DNA of 46,098 nt from UPXZ01 sp964634605 (GTDB lineage: Bacteria; Bacteroidota; Bacteroidia; Bacteroidales; Paludibacteraceae), in NCBI GenBank assembly GCA_964634605.1, contig CAZWLJ010000024.1, positions 1-46,098 on the forward strand, given 5' to 3'. The position numbers were made by a program, and so were the translations under genes. This document shows positions 24,142 through 32,398 of the stretch, in pieces (position 1 is the stretch's first letter; each line of letters opens with the position of its first letter). Under the pieces are notes generated by a model, which was given only the letters and a program-made list of their open reading frames with translations, was not told the origin of the DNA and made no database searches.

Positions 24142-26601
24142 ATGCATGAAAATTATTCAACACACGATTACGCCAAACTCTTTGCAACACTCACCAGTCA
24201 GAATGTTTTCCTGACCGGAAAAGCCGGAACCGGCAAAACAACTTTTCTGCACCGACTGCGCGAAACTTCGCTCAAGCAGATGGCTGTGGTAGCACCTACA
24301 GGCGTAGCAGCAATCAATGCAGGAGGAACGACCATTCATTCTTTTTTCCAGTTACCGCTCACCCCTTTTATTCCTACCGATGCAGGCAGAAAAGAACTGA
24401 TTGGCAAAATGAAAATGCAATCAAACCGGCGCAGGGTGCTTCGTGAACTCGAACTGCTTGTGATAGATGAGATAAGTATGGTACGAGCCGACATACTGGA
24501 TGCAATTGATACGGTGCTTCGCCATGTGCGCTATCGTCACAGCGAACCCTTTGGTGGTGTCCAGATGATTTTTATCGGCGACATGTATCAGCTTTCACCT
24601 GTAGCTCAAAACGAAGAATGGCAGATTCTTTCCTCTTATTACCAGGGAGTGTACTTCTTCAACAGTCACGTTTTTCAGCAAAAACCTTTTGTGCACATTG
24701 AATTCGAAAAGATTTTCCGTCAGAAAGACATTGAATTCATCCGGCTGCTCAACGAGGTCAGAAACAACCAGCTTTCGGCCGAAAGCAAGGCACTGCTTGA
24801 TAAACGTTACAATCCGTTTTTTGTGCCTGCTGCCGATGATACGTACATCATTCTTACCACCCATAATTACAAGGCAGACCGGATAAACCGCGAAGAGCTG
24901 AATAAGCTGAAATCTGACTCGCGAATCTTTGAAGCCGGTGTGACCGGTGATTTTCCCGAACGAAGTTTTCCTGCCGAAGCCAGGCTGGAACTGAAGATAG
25001 GAGCAAAAGTGATGTTTCTGCGAAACGATACCGAGAATCCAAGGCGTTTCTTCAACGGAAAAATTGGCCTGATTACAGCATGGGATGATGACACTATTCG
25101 GGTAAAATGTCCGGAGGATGATGAAGATATTGCTGTGCTTCCGGTAGACTGGGAGAATATCCGTTATCAGACCGACGAGGCTACTCTGCTTGTTAAAGAA
25201 GAAGTGCTCGGCACTTTCCGTCAGTATCCCCTGCGGCTCGCATGGGCTATAACCATTCATAAAAGTCAGGGACTGACATTTGACAAGGCGGTGATAGATG
25301 CCGAAGCAGCTTTCGCGGCCGGGCAGGTATATGTGGCCCTAAGCCGCTGCCGTACGCTCGAAGGATTGGTGCTGCAAAGCAGAATAAACTCCGGAAGCAT
25401 TCAGAGCGACTTCGAAATACAGCAGTTTTCGTCGGGACATCTTACTGCCGTTGAACTGGAAAATAATTATTACTCGTCGAAGCAGCAATATTTCCTGTCG
25501 CTGTTGCATCAGGTTTTCGATTTCAGCCAGATGGTGGCTGTTTCGGGCAGATGGATTAGATCGACAGCCGAAGTTTCAGCTTCGTTCAGCGAAGATACCA
25601 TGGAATTTCTGCGAGGTGTCAATGTGCAAATAAATGAGCTCCGGGATGTTGGATCCCGTTTCGGAAACCAGATTACACAAATAGTTCAGCATGATTTTTC
25701 AAATCAGGAAGCGTTGAACCTGAGACTTAAAGCTGCCGAAAACTATTTTTCGGAAAAACTGAACCTGCTGACCGAATTTCTCAAACAATTACCTGCCACT
25801 ACTGACAGCAGGGAAAATGCCCGGGAGTTTGATCAGTATTTCACAGATATCTTCACCTTTACCGAAAAGAAAAAACACTGGATAAAGGGAATCAGCGACG
25901 GATTCAGCATTGAGAAATATTTTCAGCTCCGAAAAACATTTAATATGCCTGAACTGAAATACAGCTCGTATTCACGCCATCAGAAAACCGAAAAGCTTTA
26001 TTCGCGCCATCCCGAACTGATGGGCATTCTGTATGAACTGAGAAATTCAATAGTAGATGATACCGGACTGCCGGTTTATATCGTTGCAGGCTCTCACTCA
26101 ATCGCCGAGATGGCCGAATACCTTCCTCAAACCAAATCCGAATTGCTTAAAATCAGTGGGTTTGGAGAAGCAAAAATCGAAAAGTTTGGTGAACAGTTTT
26201 TGGATGTTATTCGGGATTATTGCCTGGAAAACGGAATACATTCGAATATGGAGGAGCTGGTGGGCAGAGAAAAACGAAAAAGGAAAGAGAAAAACGAAAA
26301 GAAACCGAAAGGGAGCTCAGCGCTGCTTTCATTTGAGCAATTTACAGGCGGAAAAAGTGCTGAAAAAATTGCATCCGAACGAGGTTTGTCAGTTGGCACC
26401 ATTTACGGCCATTTAAGTCAGTTTGTAACTAAAGGCGAACTGGATGCAGAAAAAATCATTTCGGTGGATAAATTGCATAAAGCCAAATCAATGCTTGAAA
26501 AATCGACCGGCGAAGGCTCTGTTTACAGTAAACTGAAAGAACATATTTCTCAGGGTGAGATTACCATATTTGCTGCCTGGCTGAGGAAACAGCAGTCTTA
26601 G
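24142..26601 (+). CDS. Pif1-like helicase with C-terminal HRDC and RecQ-type HTH domains
   Basis: This 819-residue protein has the superfamily 1 helicase core: Walker A GKAGTGKT (26-33), Walker B LVIDEISMV, GDMYQLSPV, AITIHKSQGLTFD and YVALSRCRTLEG. These are the motifs of the Pif1/RecD2-like group, 5'-3' DNA helicases. A helical stretch follows. An HRDC domain lies at about 615-690 (HPELMGILYELRNSIVDD, LLKISGFGEAKIEKFG), and a helix-turn-helix at about 728-800 (KSAEKIASERGLSVGTIYGHL), both as at the end of RecQ helicases. The combination suggests work on recombination or replication intermediates. A longer start at 24049 is possible (850 residues), but its extra 31 residues look non-conserved. 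It has its own -7 box. Confidence 0.86.
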   Translation: MHENYSTHDYAKLFATLTSQNVFLTGKAGTGKTTFLHRLRETSLKQMAVVAPTGVAAINAGGTTIHSFFQLPLTPFIPTDAGRKELIGKMKMQSNRRRVLRELELLVIDEISMVRADILDAIDTVLRHVRYRHSEPFGGVQMIFIGDMYQLSPVAQNEEWQILSSYYQGVYFFNSHVFQQKPFVHIEFEKIFRQKDIEFIRLLNEVRNNQLSAESKALLDKRYNPFFVPAADDTYIILTTHNYKADRINREELNKLKSDSRIFEAGVTGDFPERSFPAEARLELKIGAKVMFLRNDTENPRRFFNGKIGLITAWDDDTIRVKCPEDDEDIAVLPVDWENIRYQTDEATLLVKEEVLGTFRQYPLRLAWAITIHKSQGLTFDKAVIDAEAAFAAGQVYVALSRCRTLEGLVLQSRINSGSIQSDFEIQQFSSGHLTAVELENNYYSSKQQYFLSLLHQVFDFSQMVAVSGRWIRSTAEVSASFSEDTMEFLRGVNVQINELRDVGSRFGNQITQIVQHDFSNQEALNLRLKAAENYFSEKLNLLTEFLKQLPATTDSRENAREFDQYFTDIFTFTEKKKHWIKGISDGFSIEKYFQLRKTFNMPELKYSSYSRHQKTEKLYSRHPELMGILYELRNSIVDDTGLPVYIVAGSHSIAEMAEYLPQTKSELLKISGFGEAKIEKFGEQFLDVIRDYCLENGIHSNMEELVGREKRKRKEKNEKKPKGSSALLSFEQFTGGKSAEKIASERGLSVGTIYGHLSQFVTKGELDAEKIISVDKLHKAKSMLEKSTGEGSVYSKLKEHISQGEITIFAAWLRKQQS

Positions 26602-26656
26602 CTAAACCCCTAATCATTCGTTTGAATTCTCAAAGGCGTTTTTCACTGGAATTTTT

Positions 26657-26693
26657 AAAAAAAGTAAGAGGGTGTCATGTCGGGCACCCTCTT
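26657..26693 (-). terminator. Minus-strand terminator left of the gene-poor region
   Basis: A perfect 9-bp stem (26666-26674 with 26685-26693) has a 10-base loop. On the minus strand it runs into seven T (26663-26657). On the plus strand there is no T run, so it implies a transcript coming from the right on the minus strand. Confidence 0.75.
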
Positions 26694-27090
26694 GAAACAT
26701 TAAATCTGATGTGAAATATCTTTGAATTACTGCTGTATTGCTTCGAGTATGATTTCTATATGTTTTTCGGCTTGCGGTTTGCTTTGCTTCCTGCCTCTTC
26801 ATTCATTTGAATCAGTGCTGGTTACCAGCCCTTTTACGGGTTGATTTCCTTTGCTGCTTCGCGGATGTTTCGGCCATACCTTTCGTCGGATAGTTTTTTG
26901 CTTCGCCGTGTCGGGTTTATTGCGGGTAGTTTTTTTCAAAACTGCCTGTTTGCAATTCCCGAATCCTGATAAATGTCAGACTCAAATGATTGCTCGTTTG
27001 AACTTTAATTTAGGGGGAGTAAAGCAGGTGTCTTATCTCATCATCCTTTTTGAAGGGATTTTCAGTAAAATCACCACTGTTCCTGAATTC

Positions 27091-27222
27091 TCATTCTGTT
27101 TTCCTGCTGACCTGAAGTTGTAAAAGCCGCTTAATAATCTTTCGCTGAGTTACCTCAGCCTGTTTTTTCAGGAGACTGAACAATTTGCCTGTAAGCGTCT
27201 GGTTCTGATTCTGAATTTTCAT
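27091..27222 (-). CDS. Possible 43-residue basic helical peptide
   Basis: An ATG-started frame of 43 codons on the minus strand encodes a Gln/Lys/Leu-rich peptide that would form an amphipathic helix (GKLFSLLKKQAEVTQRKIIK in its middle). It lies inside the putative minus-strand transcript. The purine-rich strand gives such composition by chance, no promoter or Shine-Dalgarno site is seen near it, and no family is recognised. I list it as a doubtful small gene. Confidence 0.2.
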   Translation of the reverse strand: MKIQNQNQTLTGKLFSLLKKQAEVTQRKIIKRLLQLQVSRKTE

Positions 27223-28089
27223 GCTACTTTTACATAGCTTCCGAAACGTTTGTATCTCAGCTTTTTACAGCTTCATACTCCGTTTCATTCATCCTCCGGC
27301 ATCATCTGTTGCCTTTAGCAGCTTTGCCGTCTTCTGATGTTGTCATCAGCATCCGGTTCAGATGATTATTCTTCCTGCCCGGATTGATTTCCGTCCCTTA
27401 TTGAAGGGGATTTCCATTTTTTCCAGCAGTGCTGAATCCTGTTGCCTGCCTGCTTTGCTTCGGGTTTTTGACACCCGTTCATCCCGTTGCTGAGCTTGCT
27501 TCCGGTGTTTTACCATCGTTGGCTGTGCTTGCAACCGTCTCTTTTTCATGTCAAAAAGAAAATGTATCTCTCAGCATTTTCACCAAAAAGTAAATTTGTT
27601 TAGTGATAAACGCCTTTCTCAATCTTAAATTCCGAACCTTGTTTTGACTTTTAATTTTTTTGCGCTGCGATGCCTGAAACTTTCGGATGCATCCCGAAAA
27701 CATGGCTGTTTTCGTTATGGCTTCCTTTTTGAATGTGTGCAGATATCGAAATATCTGTAGCTGCATTTTTTGTTATGGCAAACCAGCGTCCCTGCCTTCA
27801 TCAGGCAAAGTTGCGTTTCGTTGAAACGTATTATTTGAAAGTCGGATATCGCCGGAAATTACACATTACCCGGGATCGGAAAATCACAGACTTTGTTATA
27901 CTTCACATTGGCCGCTTGCGCAACCAATCCGGAAGATAGCGGCGACTGTAATCAGTACATCCTTTCTGCAAAATGTAAGTTTACCTTTGTATCCGGTTGC
28001 TAATATTTGTCGATTGATTTTTTTGATGAATCAGTTTTTCAAAGAGCACTTCGCATTCTCATTAATGCTATGAGCCGTAACTCATGTTG

Positions 28090-28122
28090 CAAATATAATA
28101 AACGGGAATATCGTTTTGCAAA
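28090..28122 (-). promoter_or_regulatory. Candidate minus-strand promoter into the gene-poor region
   Basis: On the minus strand TTTG (28122-28119) and TATATTTG (28097-28090) are 21 bases apart, close to the -33/-7 consensus. The transcript would start near 28083 and run left toward the terminator at 26693-26657, about 1.4 kb, without a clear reading frame. Confidence 0.45.
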
Positions 28123-28137
28123 TTTTTTTACCTGTTT

Positions 28138-28227
28138 GTATCAACAAGTTATCAGGTAAGTTTTCAACAGGGTTATCAACAGGTTAAAGTATTGAAGATG
28201 AGAGTTATGTGTTTTGATTGTTGATAA
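28138..28227. repeat. Cluster of DnaA-box-like repeats with a 12-bp period
   Basis: Four direct copies related to TTATCAACA begin at 28138 (GTATCAACA), 28149 (TTATCAGGT), 28161 (TTTTCAACA) and 28173 (TTATCAACA), spaced 11, 12 and 12 bp. A fifth, inverted copy is TGTTGATAA at 28219-28227. The consensus differs by one base from the bacterial DnaA box TTATCCACA. An A+T-rich stretch lies just left (28118-28130). The cluster could be an origin-type or DnaA-titration site, or operators for another protein. Confidence 0.5.
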
Positions 28228-28231
28228 GTGG

Positions 28232-28759
28232 CTATCTGATTTCCTTTATTATTTTTTGGAGACCTGTTTCCAGGACTTCAAAGTCATTCTCATTTTTCAA
28301 ATCGCCGGGCATCGATTTTTTTACTATTCGTTTACATTCCTTTTCGGTAAGTTTTCTTTTAAGGTTATCACCGGCTATGATTTCTGCTTCGTTCAGTTTT
28401 TCCGAAATGACGAACATCACCGTGTTTTTTTCCACATCATCAGTTTCCCAGTTTGCAAGCAGGTCAGCGCTGTACTCGTTCAGGCTGGCATATGGTTTGA
28501 ATGATTTGGTTGTTACGATATTTATTTTTTTATCCGATTTTGTTTCGTACTCTACAATGATGCTGTCAAGCTTTCGAATTTGTTCTTCGGTCAGAATTTT
28601 CTCAAAATCGCTTACGGAACCCAGCGGAGCAGGCAATGCAAAACCGGCAGTATCACCCGAAACCAGAAATTCGGCAGCTGCGGAAGTTACCTTGCGGCAG
28701 GATCCGAAGCTGGCGAGCATTACTGCCAGGATGAACAGAATATAAAACCGGACTTTCAT
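28232..28759 (-). CDS. TPM-domain lipoprotein
   Basis: The 175-residue protein begins with a lipoprotein-type signal ending at a Cys near residue 21 (LASFGSC). The rest is a TPM domain (TPM_phosphatase family): a Pro-rich start then VSDFEKILTEEQIRKLDSIIVEYE, KKINIVTTKSF and a helical end. Proteins of this family occur in the envelope and in photosystem II repair, and some members have weak phosphatase activity. The single TPM domain has no transmembrane C terminus. A Met 12 codons upstream is excluded because the -7 box at 28793-28800 would put the mRNA start at about 28786, below it. Function in this organism is unknown. Confidence 0.78.
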   Translation of the reverse strand: MKVRFYILFILAVMLASFGSCRKVTSAAAEFLVSGDTAGFALPAPLGSVSDFEKILTEEQIRKLDSIIVEYETKSDKKINIVTTKSFKPYASLNEYSADLLANWETDDVEKNTVMFVISEKLNEAEIIAGDNLKRKLTEKECKRIVKKSMPGDLKNENDFEVLETGLQKIIKEIR

Positions 28760-28792
28760 AAAATGCCTGAAACGATTAGTTGATAATGATTG

Positions 28793-28800
28793 CAAAGATA
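28793..28800 (-). promoter_or_regulatory. -7 box of the TPM lipoprotein gene
   Basis: Reads TATCTTTG on the minus strand, an exact match to TAnnTTTG. It lies 33 bases before the chosen ATG at 28759 and decides that start. No clear -33 box was found. Confidence 0.5.
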
Positions 28801-28907
28801 GTCTGAATTAAACAAATCTTTTTATTAAAAATGCTGAAAGAATTCAAAACAAAAAACAGTCATACAAGTTTTATCACCCGGGAGAAATTTATCCTTAAAA
28901 AAATTTT

Positions 28908-28915
28908 TACCTTTG
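28908..28915 (+). promoter_or_regulatory. -7 box of rlmD
   Basis: TACCTTTG matches the consensus. The mRNA would start near 28922 and the rlmD ATG is at 28936, a leader of about 14 bases. It rules out the longer reading from 28831. Confidence 0.55.
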
Positions 28916-28935
28916 CAGTAACAATTAAACAGGAT

Positions 28936-30348
28936 ATGGCAAAAAAGAAAAAACAGCTTCCACTTTTGGAAAATGTGCTGATTACCGGTGTTGCTGCTGA
29001 AGGCAAAGCCATTGCGAAACAGAATGATGTTGTCGTGTTTGTTCCATTTGTAGTACCGGGCGATGTGGTGAATTTGCAGGTTACTAAAAAGAAAAGCAGC
29101 TTTATGGAAGCTCGTGTGATTGATTTTGTTGAAAAATCAGCGGTTCGTGAGGAGGCTTTTTGTGAACATTACGGCGTGTGTGGCGGATGTAAATGGCAAA
29201 TTTTGCCTTATGCTGAGCAGTTGAAACATAAACAAACTGAGGTTGAAAATAATCTGAAAAGGATAGGTAAAGTTGGTTTGCCGGAAATTTCGCCGATTTT
29301 AGGTTCTGAAAAAACAGTTTTCTACCGGAACAAACTTGAATTTACCTTTAGCAACCGACGTTGGAGAACGTATGAGGAAATGAATTCTGAGAAAGAATTT
29401 GACACCATGAATGCTGTCGGTTTCCACATTCCGGGTATGTTTGATAAAGTGCTGGACATTAATAAATGCTGGCTTCAGGACGATGTTCAAAACCAGATAC
29501 GCAATGAAATCCGATCGTACGCACTAAAGAATAATCTGACATTTTTTGATTTGCGTTCTCAGGAAGGTTTCCTGCGCACCATGATGGTGCGAACCACTTC
29601 CACAGGTGAACTGATGCTGATTGTCGTGTTTTTTCACGAGGATAAAACCGGGCGGGAAAAACTCTTGCAGCATATAGCCGATAAATTTCCGCAAATTACA
29701 TCTTTATTGTATGTGATCAATTCCAAGGCTAACGATACCATCACGGATCAGGAAGTAATCACTTTCAAAGGAAGTGATGCCATTTTCGAGGAAATGGAAG
29801 GATTACGTTTCAAAATTGGTCCGAAATCTTTCTATCAGACCAATTCCGAACAGGCGTATGAATTGTATAAAGTTGCCCGCAATTTTGCTGAACTTACAGG
29901 TGATGATTTGGTGTATGATCTTTACACGGGCACAGGGACAATCGCGAATTTCGTTGCAGGAAAAGTACGAAAAGTGATTGGTATAGAGTACGTACCGGAG
30001 GCAATTGAAGACGCGAAAGTCAATTCAGAACTGAATGGTATAAAAAATACGCTTTTCTATGCCGGTGATATGAAGGATATTCTGAATGAAGATTTTATAA
30101 AAGAACACGGAAGACCGGATGTAATTATTACGGACCCCCCACGTGCCGGTATGCATGATGATGTGGTGAAAACGATTCTGAATGCTGAACCAAAGAGAAT
30201 TGTATATGTCAGTTGCAATTCTGCCACGCAAGCTCGCGACCTGAACTTGCTGGATGAAAAATATGAAGTGACTGCTGTTCAGCCGGTGGATATGTTTCCA
30301 CATACACACCATGTGGAAAATGTGGTTAAACTGGAATTAAGACGATAA
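28936..30348 (+). CDS. rlmD: 23S rRNA (uracil-C5) methyltransferase, RlmD type
   Basis: The protein (470 residues) methylates a uridine in 23S rRNA using S-adenosylmethionine. An N-terminal TRAM domain covers about 8-67. An iron-sulfur cluster site has Cys76, Cys82 and Cys85 (CEHYGVCGGCKW) with a fourth Cys in INKCWLQ. The methyltransferase domain contains YDLYTGTGTIANF, the DPPRAGM motif and the catalytic Cys in YVSCNSATQARDL. I prefer the start at 28936 because it follows the promoter and begins with the conserved Lys-rich end. Closely related enzymes modify U747 or U1939, and the sequence does not settle which. It is followed by nadB after 43 bases. Confidence 0.92.
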   Translation: MAKKKKQLPLLENVLITGVAAEGKAIAKQNDVVVFVPFVVPGDVVNLQVTKKKSSFMEARVIDFVEKSAVREEAFCEHYGVCGGCKWQILPYAEQLKHKQTEVENNLKRIGKVGLPEISPILGSEKTVFYRNKLEFTFSNRRWRTYEEMNSEKEFDTMNAVGFHIPGMFDKVLDINKCWLQDDVQNQIRNEIRSYALKNNLTFFDLRSQEGFLRTMMVRTTSTGELMLIVVFFHEDKTGREKLLQHIADKFPQITSLLYVINSKANDTITDQEVITFKGSDAIFEEMEGLRFKIGPKSFYQTNSEQAYELYKVARNFAELTGDDLVYDLYTGTGTIANFVAGKVRKVIGIEYVPEAIEDAKVNSELNGIKNTLFYAGDMKDILNEDFIKEHGRPDVIITDPPRAGMHDDVVKTILNAEPKRIVYVSCNSATQARDLNLLDEKYEVTAVQPVDMFPHTHHVENVVKLELRR

Positions 30349-30391
30349 ACGACTTTCGGTTACATGGTTTCAACAGAAAAATTCAACCATT

Positions 30392-32017
30392 ATGATTAAA
30401 AAATTCGATTTTCTTGTGGTAGGAGGGGGTATTGCCGGCATAAGCTTTGCCCTGAAGGCAGCCCGGTATGGTAAAGTAGCACTGCTGTGTAAAACAACTC
30501 TTGAAGAAAGTAACACTTCGTATGCTCAGGGAGGTGTGGCTACGGTTATGTACGAGCCCGATAATTACGAAAAACACATAGAGGATACCCTCACTGCCGG
30601 CGACGGGCATTGCGACAGGGATGCCGTGGAACTGGTAGTGAGAAATGCCCGGAAAGAAATTGATCAGTTGCTGGAGTGGGGAATGGATTTTGATAAAACC
30701 GAGGATGGCACACAGTTCGATTTGCATAAGGAGGGCGGACACTCCGAATTCCGAATCCTGCATCACAAGGACAATACCGGTTTTGTAATTCAGGAAAGTC
30801 TGAACAAGCAGGTTCGGAATCATCCCGATATTGATGTCTTCGAGCATTATTTTGCCATCGAAATTCTGACCCAGCACCACCTCGGAGAGATTGTAACCCA
30901 TCATACTCCCAACATAGAATGTTACGGTGTGTATGCGCTTAATCAGAAAAGTAACCATATCCATACCTTCCTCTCAAAAATTACCGTGCTGGCTACCGGT
31001 GGCATCGGAAGCGCCTATCAGGCATCCACTAATCCGGCCATCGCCACCGGCGACGGAGTGGCGATGGTTCACCGTGCACGGGGCGTTATCCGCGATATGG
31101 AGTTTGTGCAGTTTCATCCTACGGCATTGTATCATCCGGGTGATAAACCGGTTTTCCTTATCACCGAAGCCATCAGGGGCTACGGAGCAGTGCTCCGTGG
31201 ACGAAACGGCAAGGAATTCATGCAGAAATATGACAGTCGTGGTTCACTTGCTCCGCGCGATATCGTGGCACGTGCTATCGACAATGAAATGAAAATTCAC
31301 GGCGACTCCTTCGAATATCTCGATGTAACCCACAAGAATGCAGAGGAAACAAAGGAACATTTCCCCATGATTTATCAGAAATGCCTGGAATACGGCATTG
31401 ATATTACACGCGACTTCATACCCATCTGCCCCACACAACACTACATCTGTGGCGGCATTGCTGTGGACCTCAACGGACATTCTTCCATCAACAGGCTTTA
31501 CGCGCTGGGCGAATGTTCGGCTACCGGACTCCACGGAGCCAACCGGCTGGCTTCCAATTCACTTATCGAAGCTATTGTGTATGCCGAATGTGCTGTGAAG
31601 CATGCTGCTTCAAGGATTACTCAGCTTACATTCAACGAAATGATTCCCGACTGGAACGACGAAGGAACTTCGCTTACCGAAGAAATGGTACTCATTACTC
31701 AAAGTTTCAGGGAAGTGGAGCAAATTATGAGTACCTATGTGGGAATAGTGCGCTCCAATCTCCGTTTGCAACGTGCCATGAGCCGCCTCGAGATACTATT
31801 CCGTGAAACAGAAAGCCTCTTCAACCGTTCGGTGGTTTCACGCGAAATTTGTGAATTGCGCAATGTCATAAGTGTGTCGTACCTCATTATCAAACAGGCA
31901 CTTGCAAGGAAAGAAAGCCGTGGATTACATTACACGGTGGATTATCCTAAGAAGATGGAAGAAGAAAAAAATTACTACGAAACGATTCAAAAAAGAAAAA
32001 AACAACAAAAAAAATGA
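30392..32017 (+). CDS. nadB: L-aspartate oxidase, NadB
   Basis: NadB oxidises L-aspartate to iminoaspartate, the first step of de novo NAD synthesis, with FAD. The 541-residue protein starts with the FAD-binding GGGIAGISFA (11-20) and TSYAQGGVA. The substrate-binding HKEGGHSEFRILHHKDNTG and CPTQHYICGGI motifs are present. The C-terminal helical domain ends with SRGLHYTVDYP, typical of the succinate dehydrogenase/NadB family. The first metre of the pathway partners nadA and nadC are not in the window. Its last bases overlap the ATG of the next gene (ATGA), so translation is probably coupled. Confidence 0.94.
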   Translation: MIKKFDFLVVGGGIAGISFALKAARYGKVALLCKTTLEESNTSYAQGGVATVMYEPDNYEKHIEDTLTAGDGHCDRDAVELVVRNARKEIDQLLEWGMDFDKTEDGTQFDLHKEGGHSEFRILHHKDNTGFVIQESLNKQVRNHPDIDVFEHYFAIEILTQHHLGEIVTHHTPNIECYGVYALNQKSNHIHTFLSKITVLATGGIGSAYQASTNPAIATGDGVAMVHRARGVIRDMEFVQFHPTALYHPGDKPVFLITEAIRGYGAVLRGRNGKEFMQKYDSRGSLAPRDIVARAIDNEMKIHGDSFEYLDVTHKNAEETKEHFPMIYQKCLEYGIDITRDFIPICPTQHYICGGIAVDLNGHSSINRLYALGECSATGLHGANRLASNSLIEAIVYAECAVKHAASRITQLTFNEMIPDWNDEGTSLTEEMVLITQSFREVEQIMSTYVGIVRSNLRLQRAMSRLEILFRETESLFNRSVVSREICELRNVISVSYLIIKQALARKESRGLHYTVDYPKKMEEEKNYYETIQKRKKQQKK

Positions 32018-32319
32018 TTAAACACATTGTATGTTTCCGGCTGGCAGAGCATGCCGAAGGAAAAACCAAATCGGAAAATGCCCTGATTATCAGGCATGAA
32101 CTGGAGAATCTTATCAACCTCATTCCGGAACTCAGGAAAATAGAGGTGGGAATCAATCATCCGGCTACACCCGATTCGAATTTTGATATAGTGCTTTATA
32201 GCGAATTTGATTCAGTAGAACACCTGAATATCTATCAGGAGCATCCGGAACACAAAAAAGTGGGTGCTTATATCGTCAAAGTCAAAACCGACCGCGTTTG
32301 TGTGGATTACGAGGTGTAA
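32014..32319 (+). CDS. Dabb (stress-responsive A/B barrel) domain protein
   Basis: The 101-residue protein is a single Dabb domain: MIKHIVCFRLAEHAEGKTKSE, a central NHPATPDSNFDIVLYSEFDS and a C-terminal HPEHKKVGAYIVKVKTDRV. These small ferredoxin-like dimers bind small molecules, and few have known activity. It overlaps nadB by four bases (ATGA) and stands before hemH, so it is in this operon. Its role here is unknown. Confidence 0.88.
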   Translation: MIKHIVCFRLAEHAEGKTKSENALIIRHELENLINLIPELRKIEVGINHPATPDSNFDIVLYSEFDSVEHLNIYQEHPEHKKVGAYIVKVKTDRVCVDYEV

Positions 32320-32398
32320 AGATTTGAATGAGATGCCATTCACAGGCCGCTGCCGAAAGAGGTAAACCGATTCCGGAATTATAAAACAAATAATACAC

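Larger units (their letters stand above)
26602..28231. other. Long region without a convincing protein gene
   Basis: About 1.6 kb carry only short overlapping reading frames in all frames. The plus strand is pyrimidine-rich from about 26840 to 27560, so minus-strand frames are rich in Lys, Arg and Gln whichever frame is read. A minus-strand promoter (28090-28122) and a strong minus-strand terminator (26657-26693) bracket the region. On the minus strand there are several small perfect hairpins, for example near 26815-26835 and 27144-27159. A plus-strand TACCTTTG lies at 27982-27989 with no gene after it. The right end has DnaA-box-like repeats. It may be a structured RNA, a decayed gene or a replication-control region. 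Confidence 0.5.

Noticed and set aside
24595..25260. A 221-codon minus-strand frame inside the helicase gene
   Set aside because: It is antisense to conserved helicase motifs and has no recognisable protein pattern.
26851..27123. A 90-codon plus-strand frame in the gene-poor region
   Set aside because: It is Phe/Cys/Leu-rich because of the pyrimidine-rich strand, has no promoter or family pattern, and opposes the likely minus-strand transcript.
27144..27168. A plus-strand hairpin with a T run that resembles a terminator
   Set aside because: The stem has only 6 bp and no plus-strand gene precedes it at a fitting distance; it may belong to the minus-strand RNA instead.
27358..27549. A 63-codon Lys/Arg/Gln-rich minus-strand frame that could be a histone-like protein
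   Set aside because: It lacks the Ala/Pro/Lys repeats of bacterial H1-like proteins, and the neighbouring frames have the same bias.
27551..27766. A 71-codon minus-strand frame rich in Lys and Arg
   Set aside because: The basic composition follows from the purine-rich strand and appears in other frames too. There is no domain and no nearby promoter.
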